Shown: piece by piece, positions 24,656 to 32,744 of the stretch
How positions within the stretch are numbered: the first letter of the stretch is position 1
Layout: every line of letters starts with the position of its first letter
Made by a program: the position numbers and the translations under genes
DNA from: CAWDVK01 sp963805715
GTDB taxonomy: Bacteria; Actinomycetota; Actinomycetes; Streptosporangiales; Streptosporangiaceae
Length of the DNA stretch: 64,000 bases
NCBI GenBank assembly: GCA_963805715.1
Contig: CAWDVK010000017.1
Span: 1-64,000, forward strand
Reading direction: 5' to 3'
The notes under the pieces: model-generated
The model's database searches: none
What the model was told of the DNA's origin: nothing
What the model saw: the letters and a program-made list of their open reading frames with translations, nothing else

Positions 24656-25160
24656 TCAGCCCCTGGCCAGCTTCGCGCGCTCGGCCGCCTCGGCGAGCAG
24701 CAGCTCCGCGGCCATCGGCACGTCGCCGGAGATCTCCTCCAGGCTCCGGCCCGACGGCTCGGGCAGGACCAGCGTGAGAGGCCAGCTGGATGGCGATGGT
24801 GGACATGGTCGAGGCCGTCGGCGAGATCAGCTTGATGATCTGCGGCGTCGAGATCGTGTTGCCGTAGTACGCGTAGTCCAGCAGGAACCAGCAGCCCGCG
24901 GTGCCGAGCAGCATGACCGCGAACCGCCGGGTGGTCAGCAACTGCCGCAGCCCGATCCTGCGTCCGGCCGCGGCCGGCGGCTGGCCGCTGCCCAGGGCGT
25001 CGGTGCCATCGCTGACCTGGCCGCTGGCGGGCGCGCCCGTGGCCTAGCCGCCGCGGCCCGAGTCGCCGGCAGCTACCCCGGCGATCAGCCCGAGGGCCTG
25101 GGTGGAGAACACCAGGCCGACCAGGCGCCCGCGGTCCTTCACGTTGGAGTACTCGGTCAT
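24656..25160 (-). pseudogene. Degraded MFS transporter (sugar/phosphate type)
   Basis: On the minus strand three pieces of one transporter lie in order but in different frames. They are MTEYSNVKDRGRLVGLVFST followed by QALGLIAG, then RRFAVMLLGTAGCWFLLDYA followed by YYGNTISTPQIIKLIS, then VLPEPSGRSLEEISGDVPMA with a stop at 24656-24658. Most transmembrane segments between and before them are deleted. The pieces resemble the inorganic-phosphate/sugar MFS branch. A decayed gene, not functional. Confidence 0.6.
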
Positions 25161-25305
25161 CAGGCGCTTGCCCGGCCTGGCCCGGCCGTCATGCGGCGCC
25201 TCCGGCGGCGACGGCGAGATCCTGCGACCGTCGTGGCAACCTGCCGGGGATGCTGGCCGTCTTAACGACATCTTTACCACTGGCCGGCGAGCGGAAGGCC
25301 CCTCG

Positions 25306-26193
25306 ATGCGTTCAGCGACGAAGCCGGCGGTGCTGGCGACCAGGCCTGCCAGGCTGGCGCTGATCCTGATCGTCAGCCTGACCCTGCTGGCCGCCACCGG
25401 CATCGCGGCGCGGCCCGCGGCGGCGCAGGCGGGCGCGCGCACGGCGGCCGTCGCCGTCTGCACCTCGGCCCGCCACCCGAGGATCGCCGCCTCGATGTCC
25501 GCGGGCATCGAGCATGCCCTGGCCGGCCGGTCCTCGGTGGCCGGCCTCACGGCGGACGACCCCGCGGCAGGCATCACCTGCCGGCTGCACCAGAACTGGC
25601 ACTTCTACTCGGCCAGCATCGTCAAGGTGATCATTCTCGGCGCGCTGCTGCACTGGCTGATGACTGAGCACCGAGGTCTCAGTCCCGGCCAGGTCGCCCT
25701 CACCAGGGCGATGATCACCCAGTCCAGCAACGCGGCGGCGACCACGCTGTGGAACGAGCTGGGCATGGGCCGCCTGCAGCTGTTTCTCAATCTGGCCGGA
25801 ATGCGCCAGACCGAGCTCAGCTACGCCTGGGGGCTGACCCTGGCCACGGCCCATGACGAGCTCCTGCTGCTGCGGCTGCTGGTCACGAAGAACAGGGTGC
25901 TGGACGCATCCTCGCGCGCGTATGCGCTCAGGCTGATGGCCGAGGTCATACCGTCGCAGCGGTGGGGCGTGCCGGCCGGCGCGGCGTCCGGCGTGACCGT
26001 GCACGTCAAGAACGGCTGGCTGCCCTATCCCGATGCCGGTGACTGGCGCATCAACAGCATCGGTGACTTCACCGGCCACGACATCGGCTACTCGATCGCG
26101 ATGCTGACGACCGGCAACCCGAACATGGAATACGGGATCGTCACGATCCAGGAGGTCGCGGGGGTCATCAACCGCTACCTGGGCCGGATCTAG
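25306..26193 (+). CDS. Secreted serine hydrolase, class A beta-lactamase fold
   Basis: A 295-residue protein with an N-terminal signal sequence (RLALILIVSLTLLAATGIAA, then ARPAAAQA). The three signature motifs of the fold are present: SIVK (SxxK) in HFYSASIVKVI near residue 105, SSN (SxN) in TQSSNAAAT near 150, and KNG (KTG-like) in VTVHVKNGW near 233. Family members are beta-lactamases or cell-wall-related esterases/peptidases. No lactam-specific feature stands out, so I leave the substrate open. The ATG at 25306 is preferred because the signal peptide begins there. Confidence 0.8.
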   Translation: MRSATKPAVLATRPARLALILIVSLTLLAATGIAARPAAAQAGARTAAVAVCTSARHPRIAASMSAGIEHALAGRSSVAGLTADDPAAGITCRLHQNWHFYSASIVKVIILGALLHWLMTEHRGLSPGQVALTRAMITQSSNAAATTLWNELGMGRLQLFLNLAGMRQTELSYAWGLTLATAHDELLLLRLLVTKNRVLDASSRAYALRLMAEVIPSQRWGVPAGAASGVTVHVKNGWLPYPDAGDWRINSIGDFTGHDIGYSIAMLTTGNPNMEYGIVTIQEVAGVINRYLGRI

Positions 26194-26226
26194 CCGCCGC
26201 GGCGGAGGGCCGGGCACAATTCGGGG

Positions 26227-27009
26227 GTGACCGCCAAGCCGACCCTCGCTGGTGCCCGGGCCGGACAGCCCGGGCACCGGATCGCTGCTGCCGCGGCCGC
26301 CCGGGCCGCCTACCCGGACTGGCGGTTCGCGCCGAACATCGGCCGGCATCCCGAGACCTACGAGATCGAGAATCGGGCCATGGACCGGGCCGGCCACGTC
26401 CTGACGGCGACGCGCCAGCTGGCACCATGGGCGGGCAAGACCATCGTGGACCTGGGCTGCGGGACCGGCTACTGGCTGCCCCGCTACGCCGCGGATGCGC
26501 GACGCGTCATCGGCATCGAGCCCGACCCGGCCCTGCGGGCCAGGGCGGCTGCCCGGGCCGCCGGGCAGCCGGCCATCGAGGTCCAGGCGGGGTCCGCCGA
26601 GCGCACCGGGCTGCCGCCCCGGTCGGCCGATGTCATCCATGCCCGGTTCGCTTACTTCTTCGGCCCCGGTGCCGAGGCCGGCCTGGCCGAGGCACTGCGG
26701 GTGCTGCGGCCGGGCGGCAGGCTGGTGGCGGTGGACAACGACCAGCACTGGGGCGAGTTCGCGGACCTGCTCGCGGCTGCCTCGAGGGAGGCGCCGCGGC
26801 GCGCGGCGGCCGTCGTCGACAGCTGGTGGAAGGAGCGCGGGGCGACCCGGCACGAGATCCGCTCGGAACTGCGTTTCGCCAGCCGTGACGATCTGCGGGC
26901 GGTCCTGAGCATCGAGTTCCCCGGCCATGTGGCCAGTGACTGGCTGGCCCGGCATCCGGCCGCGACCGGCCTGAGTTACGGGTACGTGCTGCGGGCGATC
27001 GGGCCCTGA
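26227..27009 (+). CDS. Class I SAM-dependent methyltransferase
   Basis: A 260-residue methyltransferase. The SAM-binding motif I is TIVDLGCGTGYWLPRYA near residue 75. The acidic residue after strand 2 is E in VIGIEPDPALR, and motif III-like LRVLRPGGRLVAVDND follows near 165. The GTG start at 26227 lies about 33 bases after the upstream hydrolase gene, so the two may be co-transcribed. Substrate unknown. Confidence 0.85.
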   Translation: MTAKPTLAGARAGQPGHRIAAAAAARAAYPDWRFAPNIGRHPETYEIENRAMDRAGHVLTATRQLAPWAGKTIVDLGCGTGYWLPRYAADARRVIGIEPDPALRARAAARAAGQPAIEVQAGSAERTGLPPRSADVIHARFAYFFGPGAEAGLAEALRVLRPGGRLVAVDNDQHWGEFADLLAAASREAPRRAAAVVDSWWKERGATRHEIRSELRFASRDDLRAVLSIEFPGHVASDWLARHPAATGLSYGYVLRAIGP

Positions 27010-27325
27010 TGAGCTCGCGGGACATCGCTGCGGGCGACCGCGCCACGCGGATCAGGATCGTGCTATCCGGACATAACGGACTGGCCAGGAAGGACTAGCT
27101 CGCCGGGCGGGCCAGGCGGGCGCTCGTCCGCCGGAAGCCCGTTCCAGGTCGGCTAAGCCGCATTGTGACCGGCCTGCCTGCGTCAATAGCCCAACTGGGC
27201 CATTGATCCGAATTAATCCACTCTGCGTCAAGTGTCCTGCCATGCTGCCTGATGAATGACCAGTCAGGCCTGGTGAGAGGCGCGGTTTGCGAGTAGCCGG
27301 GCGCGGTTCGGCGTAAGGCAGGTTC
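27010..27325. promoter_or_regulatory. Intergenic region before the lysozyme-domain gene
   Basis: A 316-bp gap without a gene, richer in A+T at 27195-27265. AAGGCAGG lies just before the TTG at 27326. I looked for a cyclic-di-AMP riboswitch, which often precedes actinobacterial cell-wall hydrolase genes, and could not support one. Confidence 0.35.
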
Positions 27326-28195
27326 TTGAGTTCACTGACCGCTCACGGCGGGAAGCGGAAGATCAGAAGGACGGGGCGGCACACGGCGCCCTCACAGTTC
27401 CGGAAGGTAGCCCGCCGGGCGGGCCTGGCTGCGCCGGCCGTGGCGGTGGCGGGCGGGCTCGTGGCCTGGCCTCAGCTGCACGGCCTCGCGTCGGCCGGGC
27501 CGGCCGCCGCGGCGCTGGACCAGACGATGACTCATCCGGTCGAGCTCGGCCACATCAGCGGCGGGGCCACCGGGCTCGCCTACTCGGTCAACAGCAGCGA
27601 GTACCCCAGGATCGTCGAGCAGGCCGCTCCCCGGCGGCCGGCCAGCGCCCTCAGGCCAGCGGCCGCGCCAGCTCCGCATCTCAGCCTCAGCACGTCAGCC
27701 AGCCCGGCCAGCCAGGTCAGCCCGGCCAGTGCGCCCAGCCAGCAGCCCGCCGCGGCCGCTGGCGGCGGCACAAGCCTGTCGTGCACCGGGACCGCAGGGA
27801 TGCTGCCGGAGAACTACGCGGCGATCGTCGCCTTCCTGACCGCGCACGGGTACACCGGGCTGGCCGCGGCCGGCATCGCCGGGAACATCTACCAGGAGTC
27901 CAAGGGCGACCCCGAGTCGGCAGGCTCCGGCGGCGGCGGGCTGATCGGCTGGACGCCGCTGCCCGCCGGATTCGTCACCGGGAACCCCGCGGCAGACCTG
28001 CAGACTCAGCTGGAAGCCCTGCTGACCTTCAACCAGCAGTGGGCTCAGTTCATCCCGGCCCTGAACGCCGCGACCAGCGCGACGCAGGCCGCCGACATCT
28101 ACATGGACGACTTCGAGCGGCCGGGCCTGCCCGAGGCCGGGAATCGTGAGGCAGCCGCCGATGCCGTGGCGGCGGCCTGCGGGCTGGGAGGCTAG
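27326..28195 (+). CDS. Secreted protein with phage-tail-lysozyme-like domain
   Basis: A 289-residue protein: a basic N-terminus, a hydrophobic export segment (AGLAAPAVAVAGGLVAWPQL), a long Pro/Ala/Ser-rich linker, and a C-terminal domain from about residue 155. That domain (ENYAAIVAFLTAHGYTGLAA, GIAGNIYQESKGDPESAG, DFERPGLPEAGNREAAA) matches the phage tail lysozyme type, with the likely catalytic E in YQES. It would cleave peptidoglycan outside the membrane. The TTG start is set by AAGGCAGG. The stop shares a palindromic CTAG with the converging Nudix gene. Confidence 0.75.
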   Translation: MSSLTAHGGKRKIRRTGRHTAPSQFRKVARRAGLAAPAVAVAGGLVAWPQLHGLASAGPAAAALDQTMTHPVELGHISGGATGLAYSVNSSEYPRIVEQAAPRRPASALRPAAAPAPHLSLSTSASPASQVSPASAPSQQPAAAAGGGTSLSCTGTAGMLPENYAAIVAFLTAHGYTGLAAAGIAGNIYQESKGDPESAGSGGGGLIGWTPLPAGFVTGNPAADLQTQLEALLTFNQQWAQFIPALNAATSATQAADIYMDDFERPGLPEAGNREAAADAVAAACGLGG

Positions 28196-28614
28196 CCCGG
28201 ACGGCAGTCCAGGACTCGTGCGGCGAATGGCTCCAGGGACAGTGCCCGCCACTCCTGCCGCGGGCACCAGCGAACGTCACCGGAGGGCCGCGGCCCGGCC
28301 AGGTCCGTCCCGGCCGGCGCGATGCTTGCCTGGTAGATCATCCGGACGGTATGCAGCAGCCGGCGCCGGCGTCCTACCCTGGCCAGGTCGCTCACCACCC
28401 GCAGCAGGTCTCCGACCTCGGCGCTCAGGCCCGTCTCCTCCCGCACCTCACGGATGACGGCCTGTTCCGGATGCTCACCGTGCTCGACGCCGCCGCCCGG
28501 CAGTATCCAGCGGGCCTGCCGCTGGCCGACCGGCTCCCTGGTCAGCAGCACCCGGCCCTCGCGGTCGATGATCAGGGCGTAGGCGGCCAGCCGCTGGAGA
28601 TCTCGCACGACCAC
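28192..28614 (-). CDS. Nudix hydrolase
   Basis: A 140-residue nucleotide-diphosphate hydrolase. The Nudix box is complete: GGGVEHGEHPEQAVIREVRE then ETGL, giving G-x5-E-x7-REVREETGL near residues 40-62. The substrate cannot be predicted. The gene converges with the lysozyme-domain gene and overlaps it by four bases at CTAG (28192-28195). Confidence 0.9.
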   Translation of the reverse strand: MVVRDLQRLAAYALIIDREGRVLLTREPVGQRQARWILPGGGVEHGEHPEQAVIREVREETGLSAEVGDLLRVVSDLARVGRRRRLLHTVRMIYQASIAPAGTDLAGPRPSGDVRWCPRQEWRALSLEPFAARVLDCRPG

Positions 28615-28726
28615 GCTCCTTCGTTCGGCTCGAGAGGGCGACTAGTCCGGCTTACGGTAGCGCTGCTGGGCAGAGATGCCACGAGGCGGCCTTCCGCACT
28701 GCCGTAGCCACTGCAATACTGCGTTG

Positions 28727-29398
28727 ATGGCGACTCTCAGCGTCGCCCTGCTCAATCTCAAGCCGGGCACGGGCAAGACCACCTCAGCGGTATGGCTGGC
28801 CCACATTTTCGCCCAGGCCGGAAACAGCGTTCTGCTGGTCGACGCTGACCCGTCGGGCAGCGCGCTGGAGTGGTCCGATCTCGCCGCCATGGATCCGGGG
28901 CTGCCGCCGACGGCCGCGTTCCCGTTCCGGATCGTGGCGCTGCCCTCCCGCGGCCTGCACCAGCGCGTACCCGAGATTGCCTACCCCGATGACGTGGTGA
29001 TCATCGACGCGCCGCAGCTGGAGGACCACGCGGGCATCGCCAGGTCGGTGATGCGGTACGTCGACGAGATCCTGATTCCGTGCGCGCCGAGTCCCATTGA
29101 GATCAACCGCACCTCGCCGGTGCGGGAGGAGATCAGCGAAGTCGAGGCGGTCCGGGACAGCCCGGTGCGAACGGCCGTGCTGCTGAACCGGTGCATTTCC
29201 CGCGCGCACTCCACCACGAACGCCAGGGAGGCGCTGGAGGGCCTAAGCTATGACGTGCTGCGGACGGCCGTGCCCAGGCTTGAGGTCTACGCCCAGAGCT
29301 TCGGCATACCGATTCCCGAGACAGGCCGCGACGTGTGGCGCGGCGTGGCACACGACCTCATCGAGCGAAGCGTTCCCCTCGGGAAGGTGCCGTCATGA
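28727..29398 (+). CDS. ParA-family ATPase
   Basis: A 223-residue Walker-type ATPase. The deviant Walker A motif is LKPGTGKTTSAVWLA near residue 12, the A' motif is LLVDADPSGSALEW, and the Walker B motif is VVIIDAPQL. It is short, like orphan ParA/MinD proteins used for positioning small cargo or plasmid segregation. The ATG at 28727 is close to the P-loop, as usual. Its TGA overlaps the ATG of the next gene, which looks like its DNA- or cargo-binding partner. Confidence 0.85.
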   Translation: MATLSVALLNLKPGTGKTTSAVWLAHIFAQAGNSVLLVDADPSGSALEWSDLAAMDPGLPPTAAFPFRIVALPSRGLHQRVPEIAYPDDVVIIDAPQLEDHAGIARSVMRYVDEILIPCAPSPIEINRTSPVREEISEVEAVRDSPVRTAVLLNRCISRAHSTTNAREALEGLSYDVLRTAVPRLEVYAQSFGIPIPETGRDVWRGVAHDLIERSVPLGKVPS

Positions 29399-29694
29399 CC
29401 GCGGAGCGGGAGCAGGAGCGCCGCAGGATGCAGATGGCTGCCGCCGCGTCCAGGCGCGCCGAGCGGGGCGCCGCTCCTCCCGGCCAGACCGCCATCCGGT
29501 CCAAGCCGGTGCGGATCACCCTGGACCTGAGCCCCGAGCTCTACCGGCAGCTCACCCGGTGGGCCGACTCGGCCGCGATCGCGCTCGACGTGCCGCGAGT
29601 CGCCCTGGCCGACGCGGTGCGGGCCATGATCCGGGTCACCACCGAGAGCCCTGATGAGGTCATCGAGCGGCTACGGCGCGACCGGCAGCAATAA
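29395..29694 (+). CDS. Small partner protein of the ParA-like ATPase
   Basis: A 99-residue protein starting in the ATGA overlap with the ParA gene. The N-terminal third is basic and disordered. The C-terminal part, IRSKPVRITLDLSPELYRQL then TRWADSAAIALDVPRVALAD, resembles a ribbon-helix-helix fold as in small ParB-type (ParG/CopG-like) centromere-binding proteins. No inverted-repeat centromere is obvious nearby. Partnership with ParA is inferred from coupling. Confidence 0.65.
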   Translation: MTAEREQERRRMQMAAAASRRAERGAAPPGQTAIRSKPVRITLDLSPELYRQLTRWADSAAIALDVPRVALADAVRAMIRVTTESPDEVIERLRRDRQQ

Positions 29695-29824
29695 CCGCGC
29701 TCGGCTCCCGGCTGCAGCAGGCGCTCGCACGGGCGCCTGGCGCCAGCCGGCCACCGGATCCCGGCGGAGGAAACGGCCGATCGCGGCTAGCGGGAAATGG
29801 CGCGGACCGCATTACAGTGTGACC

Positions 29825-30289
29825 ATGAGCGGGGATCATCGCGCCCCACCCGGTCATCCGGTCCTGGCCGCACGGAAATCGGCCCGCTGGATGATAGCGC
29901 TCCTCACCGTAGTCGCCTTGATCGCCGCGCTGCTGGCGCTCGTCATGTACCTGATCTTCTTCGCCACCAGCCTGGAGCGCTGGGGCTTCATCTGGGTTCT
30001 CGCAGTGATCTGGTCCATCCGGGCCTTCGCCCGGCCTGCGCAGGGCCCGGCCTATCTGCGCTGGCTTGCGCCGAGCCTGCTGCTCGCGGCCAGCTGGAAC
30101 GTCCTCACCGCTTTCGCCAGCCAGCGCAGCTGGCCGCCCGGCCAGCAGCACTCCCTGGCCCTGGCCGGCTACGGCGTTGGCGCGGTAGCGGCTGCGCTGT
30201 TCTGCGCGGCGCTGGTGACCGACATCCGCTCGGGCGGCCTGCGCTGGCGGCGGCCGCCAGCCGCGCCGAGCGTGACTCCGCCGCGCTAG
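29825..30289 (+). CDS. Small integral membrane protein, unknown
   Basis: A 154-residue protein from the ATG at 29825 with three or four hydrophobic segments: WMIALLTVVALIAALLALVM, WGFIWVLAVIWSIRAFA, WLAPSLLLAASWNVLTAF and YGVGAVAAALFCAALVTDI. The ends are basic and proline-rich. No family is recognised. Confidence 0.6.
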   Translation: MSGDHRAPPGHPVLAARKSARWMIALLTVVALIAALLALVMYLIFFATSLERWGFIWVLAVIWSIRAFARPAQGPAYLRWLAPSLLLAASWNVLTAFASQRSWPPGQQHSLALAGYGVGAVAAALFCAALVTDIRSGGLRWRRPPAAPSVTPPR

Positions 30290-30660
30290 CTCGGATGGGA
30301 ATACCGGCCGGAACTGAGGCGCGACCGGCAGCCCCGCGGAGCCGGCGATACCGTTCGTCTGCGGCGATGAAATCCCGAGCTGGTTGTCGTCTCACTTTCT
30401 GGAGGGCGACGTTGGCACCTGCGCATGGAGGCAATCATGAAGTCTGAGCCGACGCCAGCACCTCGCTGGCGTGATGGCGCAGGTCGCAGGCCACCGTATG
30501 CGCATCCGCCGCAGCCACGACCTCCATGGATCACAAATTCGCGGATGCAGGTCATGTGGTTCGCTCGCATTAACCTGACCGCTGCCGGTCGTCCTGCGAT
30601 GGCAGGCCAGGTTAGGTTGGGACGAATGGGTCACGGCGGCGTGAAGGCGAGGTTGCCCGG
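30290..30660. other. Gap with an antitoxin relic
   Basis: 371 bases with no intact gene. A 64-base relic of an antitoxin gene lies at 30454-30517. Confidence 0.5.
30454..30517 (-). pseudogene. N-terminal relic of a Phd/YefM-type antitoxin gene
   Basis: The minus strand reads VAAADAHTVACDLRHHASEV then LA. It aligns with the first 21 codons of the intact antitoxin at 35434-35730 (MAAADAHTVGLRDLRHHTSE). The nucleotide match is roughly 90 percent by eye, with one three-base gap. The start codon has become GTG in context and the rest of the gene is gone. Confidence 0.7.
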
Positions 30661-31494
30661 GTGGACGTGCTGATTTCAGTAGACATGGAAGGTGTGGCAG
30701 GTATCGCCACCAGGCAGCAGACGCACCCGGCTGGGCACGACTACGCGATCGCGCGGGCGCTGATGACCGCGGAGGCCAACGCTGCGGTGGCTGGCGCCTT
30801 CGACGGGGGCGCCACGTCCGTGGTGGTCAACGATAGCCACGGGCCGATGGACAACCTGCTCGGCGAGCAGCTCGACCAGCGCGCCGATTACGTTATCGGC
30901 GATCCCAAGCCGCTGGACATGATGCAGGAAGTAACCCCGCAGACCGGGGTGGTGCTGTTCGTCGGTTACCACGCCGGGGCGGCGGATCCGGCTGGGGTGC
31001 TGGCGCACACCTACAGCGGTAGCGGGTTTGCCGACGTGCGGCTGAACGGCCGCTCCATTAGCGAGGCCGAGCTCAATGCCCTGATAGCCGCGACGGCGGG
31101 CGTCCCGGTAGGGCTGGTGACAGGCGATGACGTGATCTGCGCGGTGGCAGAGAAGGCATTCCCTGGCGTGGTCACCGTTCCGGTGAAGACCGCGCTGGGA
31201 CGCACCGCCGCGCGCAGCAAGCACCCGGCAGCCGCCCGGGAGGCCATCGCCGCCGGGGCGGCGCGCGCCCTGGCCAGCGCCGCGTCCGGGGCGATCCAGC
31301 CGGTAGCCATCCCAGATGAACTGGTCATCGAGGCCGACCTGCGGCTCAATGGTGCCGCAGAACTGGCCGCCCTGGTCCCAGGTACGGAGCGAGCCGGCGC
31401 GAGCACGGTACGCTACCAAGCTGCCGGCCCGCGCGCAGCGATGAACGTGCTCATCGTCTGGTACACGCTAGCCAGCCAGTATCTCAGCCGCTGA
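30661..31494 (+). CDS. M55-family D-aminopeptidase (DppA-like)
   Basis: A 277-residue zinc peptidase of the DppA family, which removes N-terminal D-amino acids from peptides. Metal-site segments are visible: VLISVDMEGVAGI at the N-terminus, VVVNDSHGPMDNLL near residue 60, and the LFVGYHAGAADPAGVLAHTY stretch near 105. The GTG at 30661 directly begins the first conserved strand. It has no dpp transporter genes around it and lies between relics of a toxin-antitoxin locus, so it may be part of a variable patch. Confidence 0.85.
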   Translation: MDVLISVDMEGVAGIATRQQTHPAGHDYAIARALMTAEANAAVAGAFDGGATSVVVNDSHGPMDNLLGEQLDQRADYVIGDPKPLDMMQEVTPQTGVVLFVGYHAGAADPAGVLAHTYSGSGFADVRLNGRSISEAELNALIAATAGVPVGLVTGDDVICAVAEKAFPGVVTVPVKTALGRTAARSKHPAAAREAIAAGAARALASAASGAIQPVAIPDELVIEADLRLNGAAELAALVPGTERAGASTVRYQAAGPRAAMNVLIVWYTLASQYLSR

Positions 31495-31510
31495 CGTCGC
31501 AAGCGGCAGA

Positions 31511-31567
31511 CCTGTCGGAGCTGACCCGCAGCCTCCAGTCTCGCGGAGCCACTGCTGGTGGTAGTCC
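31511..31567. repeat. Composite relic of toxin 3' end and msrA 3' end
   Basis: Bases 31511-31531 equal 35011-35031 (21/21). Bases 31539-31550 equal 35040-35051. Bases 31551-31567 equal 35952-35968 inside msrA (17/17). This is what the toxin-antitoxin/msrA locus would look like with everything between 35052 and 35951 deleted. Confidence 0.75.
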
Positions 31568-31647
31568 TTTGAGCCAGGACATAATTCAGCTGCAGCAGAG
31601 CCAGGTCGCAAGGTACAGGCGGGCTGATGACACGGGAACGGCGGCAG

Positions 31648-32685
31648 TTAGCTGCCCGGGGGATCAGCGCGCGGTAGCCCGCGCTGGATCATGAACTCTA
31701 CCGCCGCATTCATGTTGGTGGGAATGACAGTCTTTCCAGGATGAGCCGATGGCCATACGCGCAGCAGTTCGTCCACAAAGCCCTGGCCAACATCGGCTAC
31801 CCCGGCGAAGTCTACCTCTACGGTCTCAAAATCAGCGTCCAGGCCATCCAGAAGCCGCCTCGCCTCACTCCGCGAGACGAAAGAGGTACCAATCGCGAAC
31901 AACTTGACCACCGGCCTCGTTCGCGCAAAGGCGTAATCGCTAGTGAACTCGCGGAAAACGTCAGCAAGATTTCGCTCAGTCGAGGGATCTATCTGGCACA
32001 TCACTGAGGTCCCGCTGGCCTCGGGGACGATGCCCAGCGCTACGTCATGCCGGAGGTTGTCGACTGTCCACCGAACTCCAGACGATGTCAGGCGGAAAAT
32101 GTCTACAGCCTTCGAAGTGAAGAAGATCCCTTCGCCAGTGTGGTGCGCCCGGTCAGTGGTCCGTTTTCCCTTGGACAATTCCTGGACGGCCTCAAAGTCG
32201 CTGGCCAGGTGAAGGCCGGCGCGGAGCTTAGCGAAGGCGCCCACTCCGTAGTCTCTTATCTCGAAGCTCCACTGGTCCGACGTGACCCACCATGAGATGG
32301 TCGCCATATCACTACCGGAGTGATCAATAGCGTTGTTCAGCATCTCGGTAAAGGCATAGCCCATAATGCGCCCTGCCGGGCTCTCCGCATCCAGGCCCAG
32401 GTCGCCTTTCACCCGGCGCCAGACCGCATCCTCGGAAAGCCCTAGGAGCGTCAGCTCACGGATCCAGGATGGCTCCGCTTCTTGCGCGACGGTGAGCGGG
32501 TCCTCCGGCAGCGTCCGGCGCGCGACAGCGGCGCGGACCGCCCCCAAGTCGAACAGGCGATGGCCGCCGGGACTTCTCGTCGAGGGGATGGCGCCAGAGT
32601 CGGCTAGCTGCCGGATGCGACTCTGCGAGAGGCCGAGCTCGCTTGCGACATCGGCAATCCGGACTAGCTGCGGTGGCTCACCCAC
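31648..32685 (-). CDS. Fused HTH / GHKL ATPase / STAS-like regulator
   Basis: A 345-residue protein with three parts. Residues 8-55 are a MerR/BldC-like HTH with its wing (IADVASELGLSQSRIRQLAD, then SPGGHRLFD). Residues 95-240 are a histidine-kinase-type ATPase: N box EMLNNAIDHS, G1 DYGVGAF, G2 HHTGEGIFFTSK. Residues 260-340 are a STAS-like DUF4325-type domain (SRSEARRLLDGLD, VEVDFAGVADVGQGFVDELL). No phosphoacceptor or sensor domain is present. The GTG at 32683-32685 has GGGAGG five bases upstream, and a perfect inverted repeat lies 24 bases further up. It reads like a single-chain anti-sigma-switch that can bind DNA; this is inference. Confidence 0.75.
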   Translation of the reverse strand: MGEPPQLVRIADVASELGLSQSRIRQLADSGAIPSTRSPGGHRLFDLGAVRAAVARRTLPEDPLTVAQEAEPSWIRELTLLGLSEDAVWRRVKGDLGLDAESPAGRIMGYAFTEMLNNAIDHSGSDMATISWWVTSDQWSFEIRDYGVGAFAKLRAGLHLASDFEAVQELSKGKRTTDRAHHTGEGIFFTSKAVDIFRLTSSGVRWTVDNLRHDVALGIVPEASGTSVMCQIDPSTERNLADVFREFTSDYAFARTRPVVKLFAIGTSFVSRSEARRLLDGLDADFETVEVDFAGVADVGQGFVDELLRVWPSAHPGKTVIPTNMNAAVEFMIQRGLPRADPPGS

Positions 32686-32708
32686 GTCGCCTCCCGAGAA
32701 ACCTAAAT

Positions 32709-32744
32709 CTACACTGCAGAATTTAGCAGAAATCTGCAGTGTAG
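32709..32744. promoter_or_regulatory. Perfect inverted repeat, likely operator
   Basis: CTACACTGCAGA (32709-32720) and TCTGCAGTGTAG (32733-32744) are exact complements, 12 bp each, with a 12-base A+T-rich spacer. The site lies 24 bases upstream of the GTG of the HTH/ATPase gene, where the promoter should be, so autoregulation by its HTH domain is likely. Confidence 0.7.

Noticed and set aside
25312..26955. A 547-codon minus-strand open frame opposite the serine hydrolase and methyltransferase
   Set aside because: It lies antisense to two recognised genes and has no domain pattern of its own.
27010..27325. Cyclic-di-AMP riboswitch before the lysozyme-domain gene
   Set aside because: The gene type and gap length fit, but I could not find the conserved core sequences of that riboswitch.
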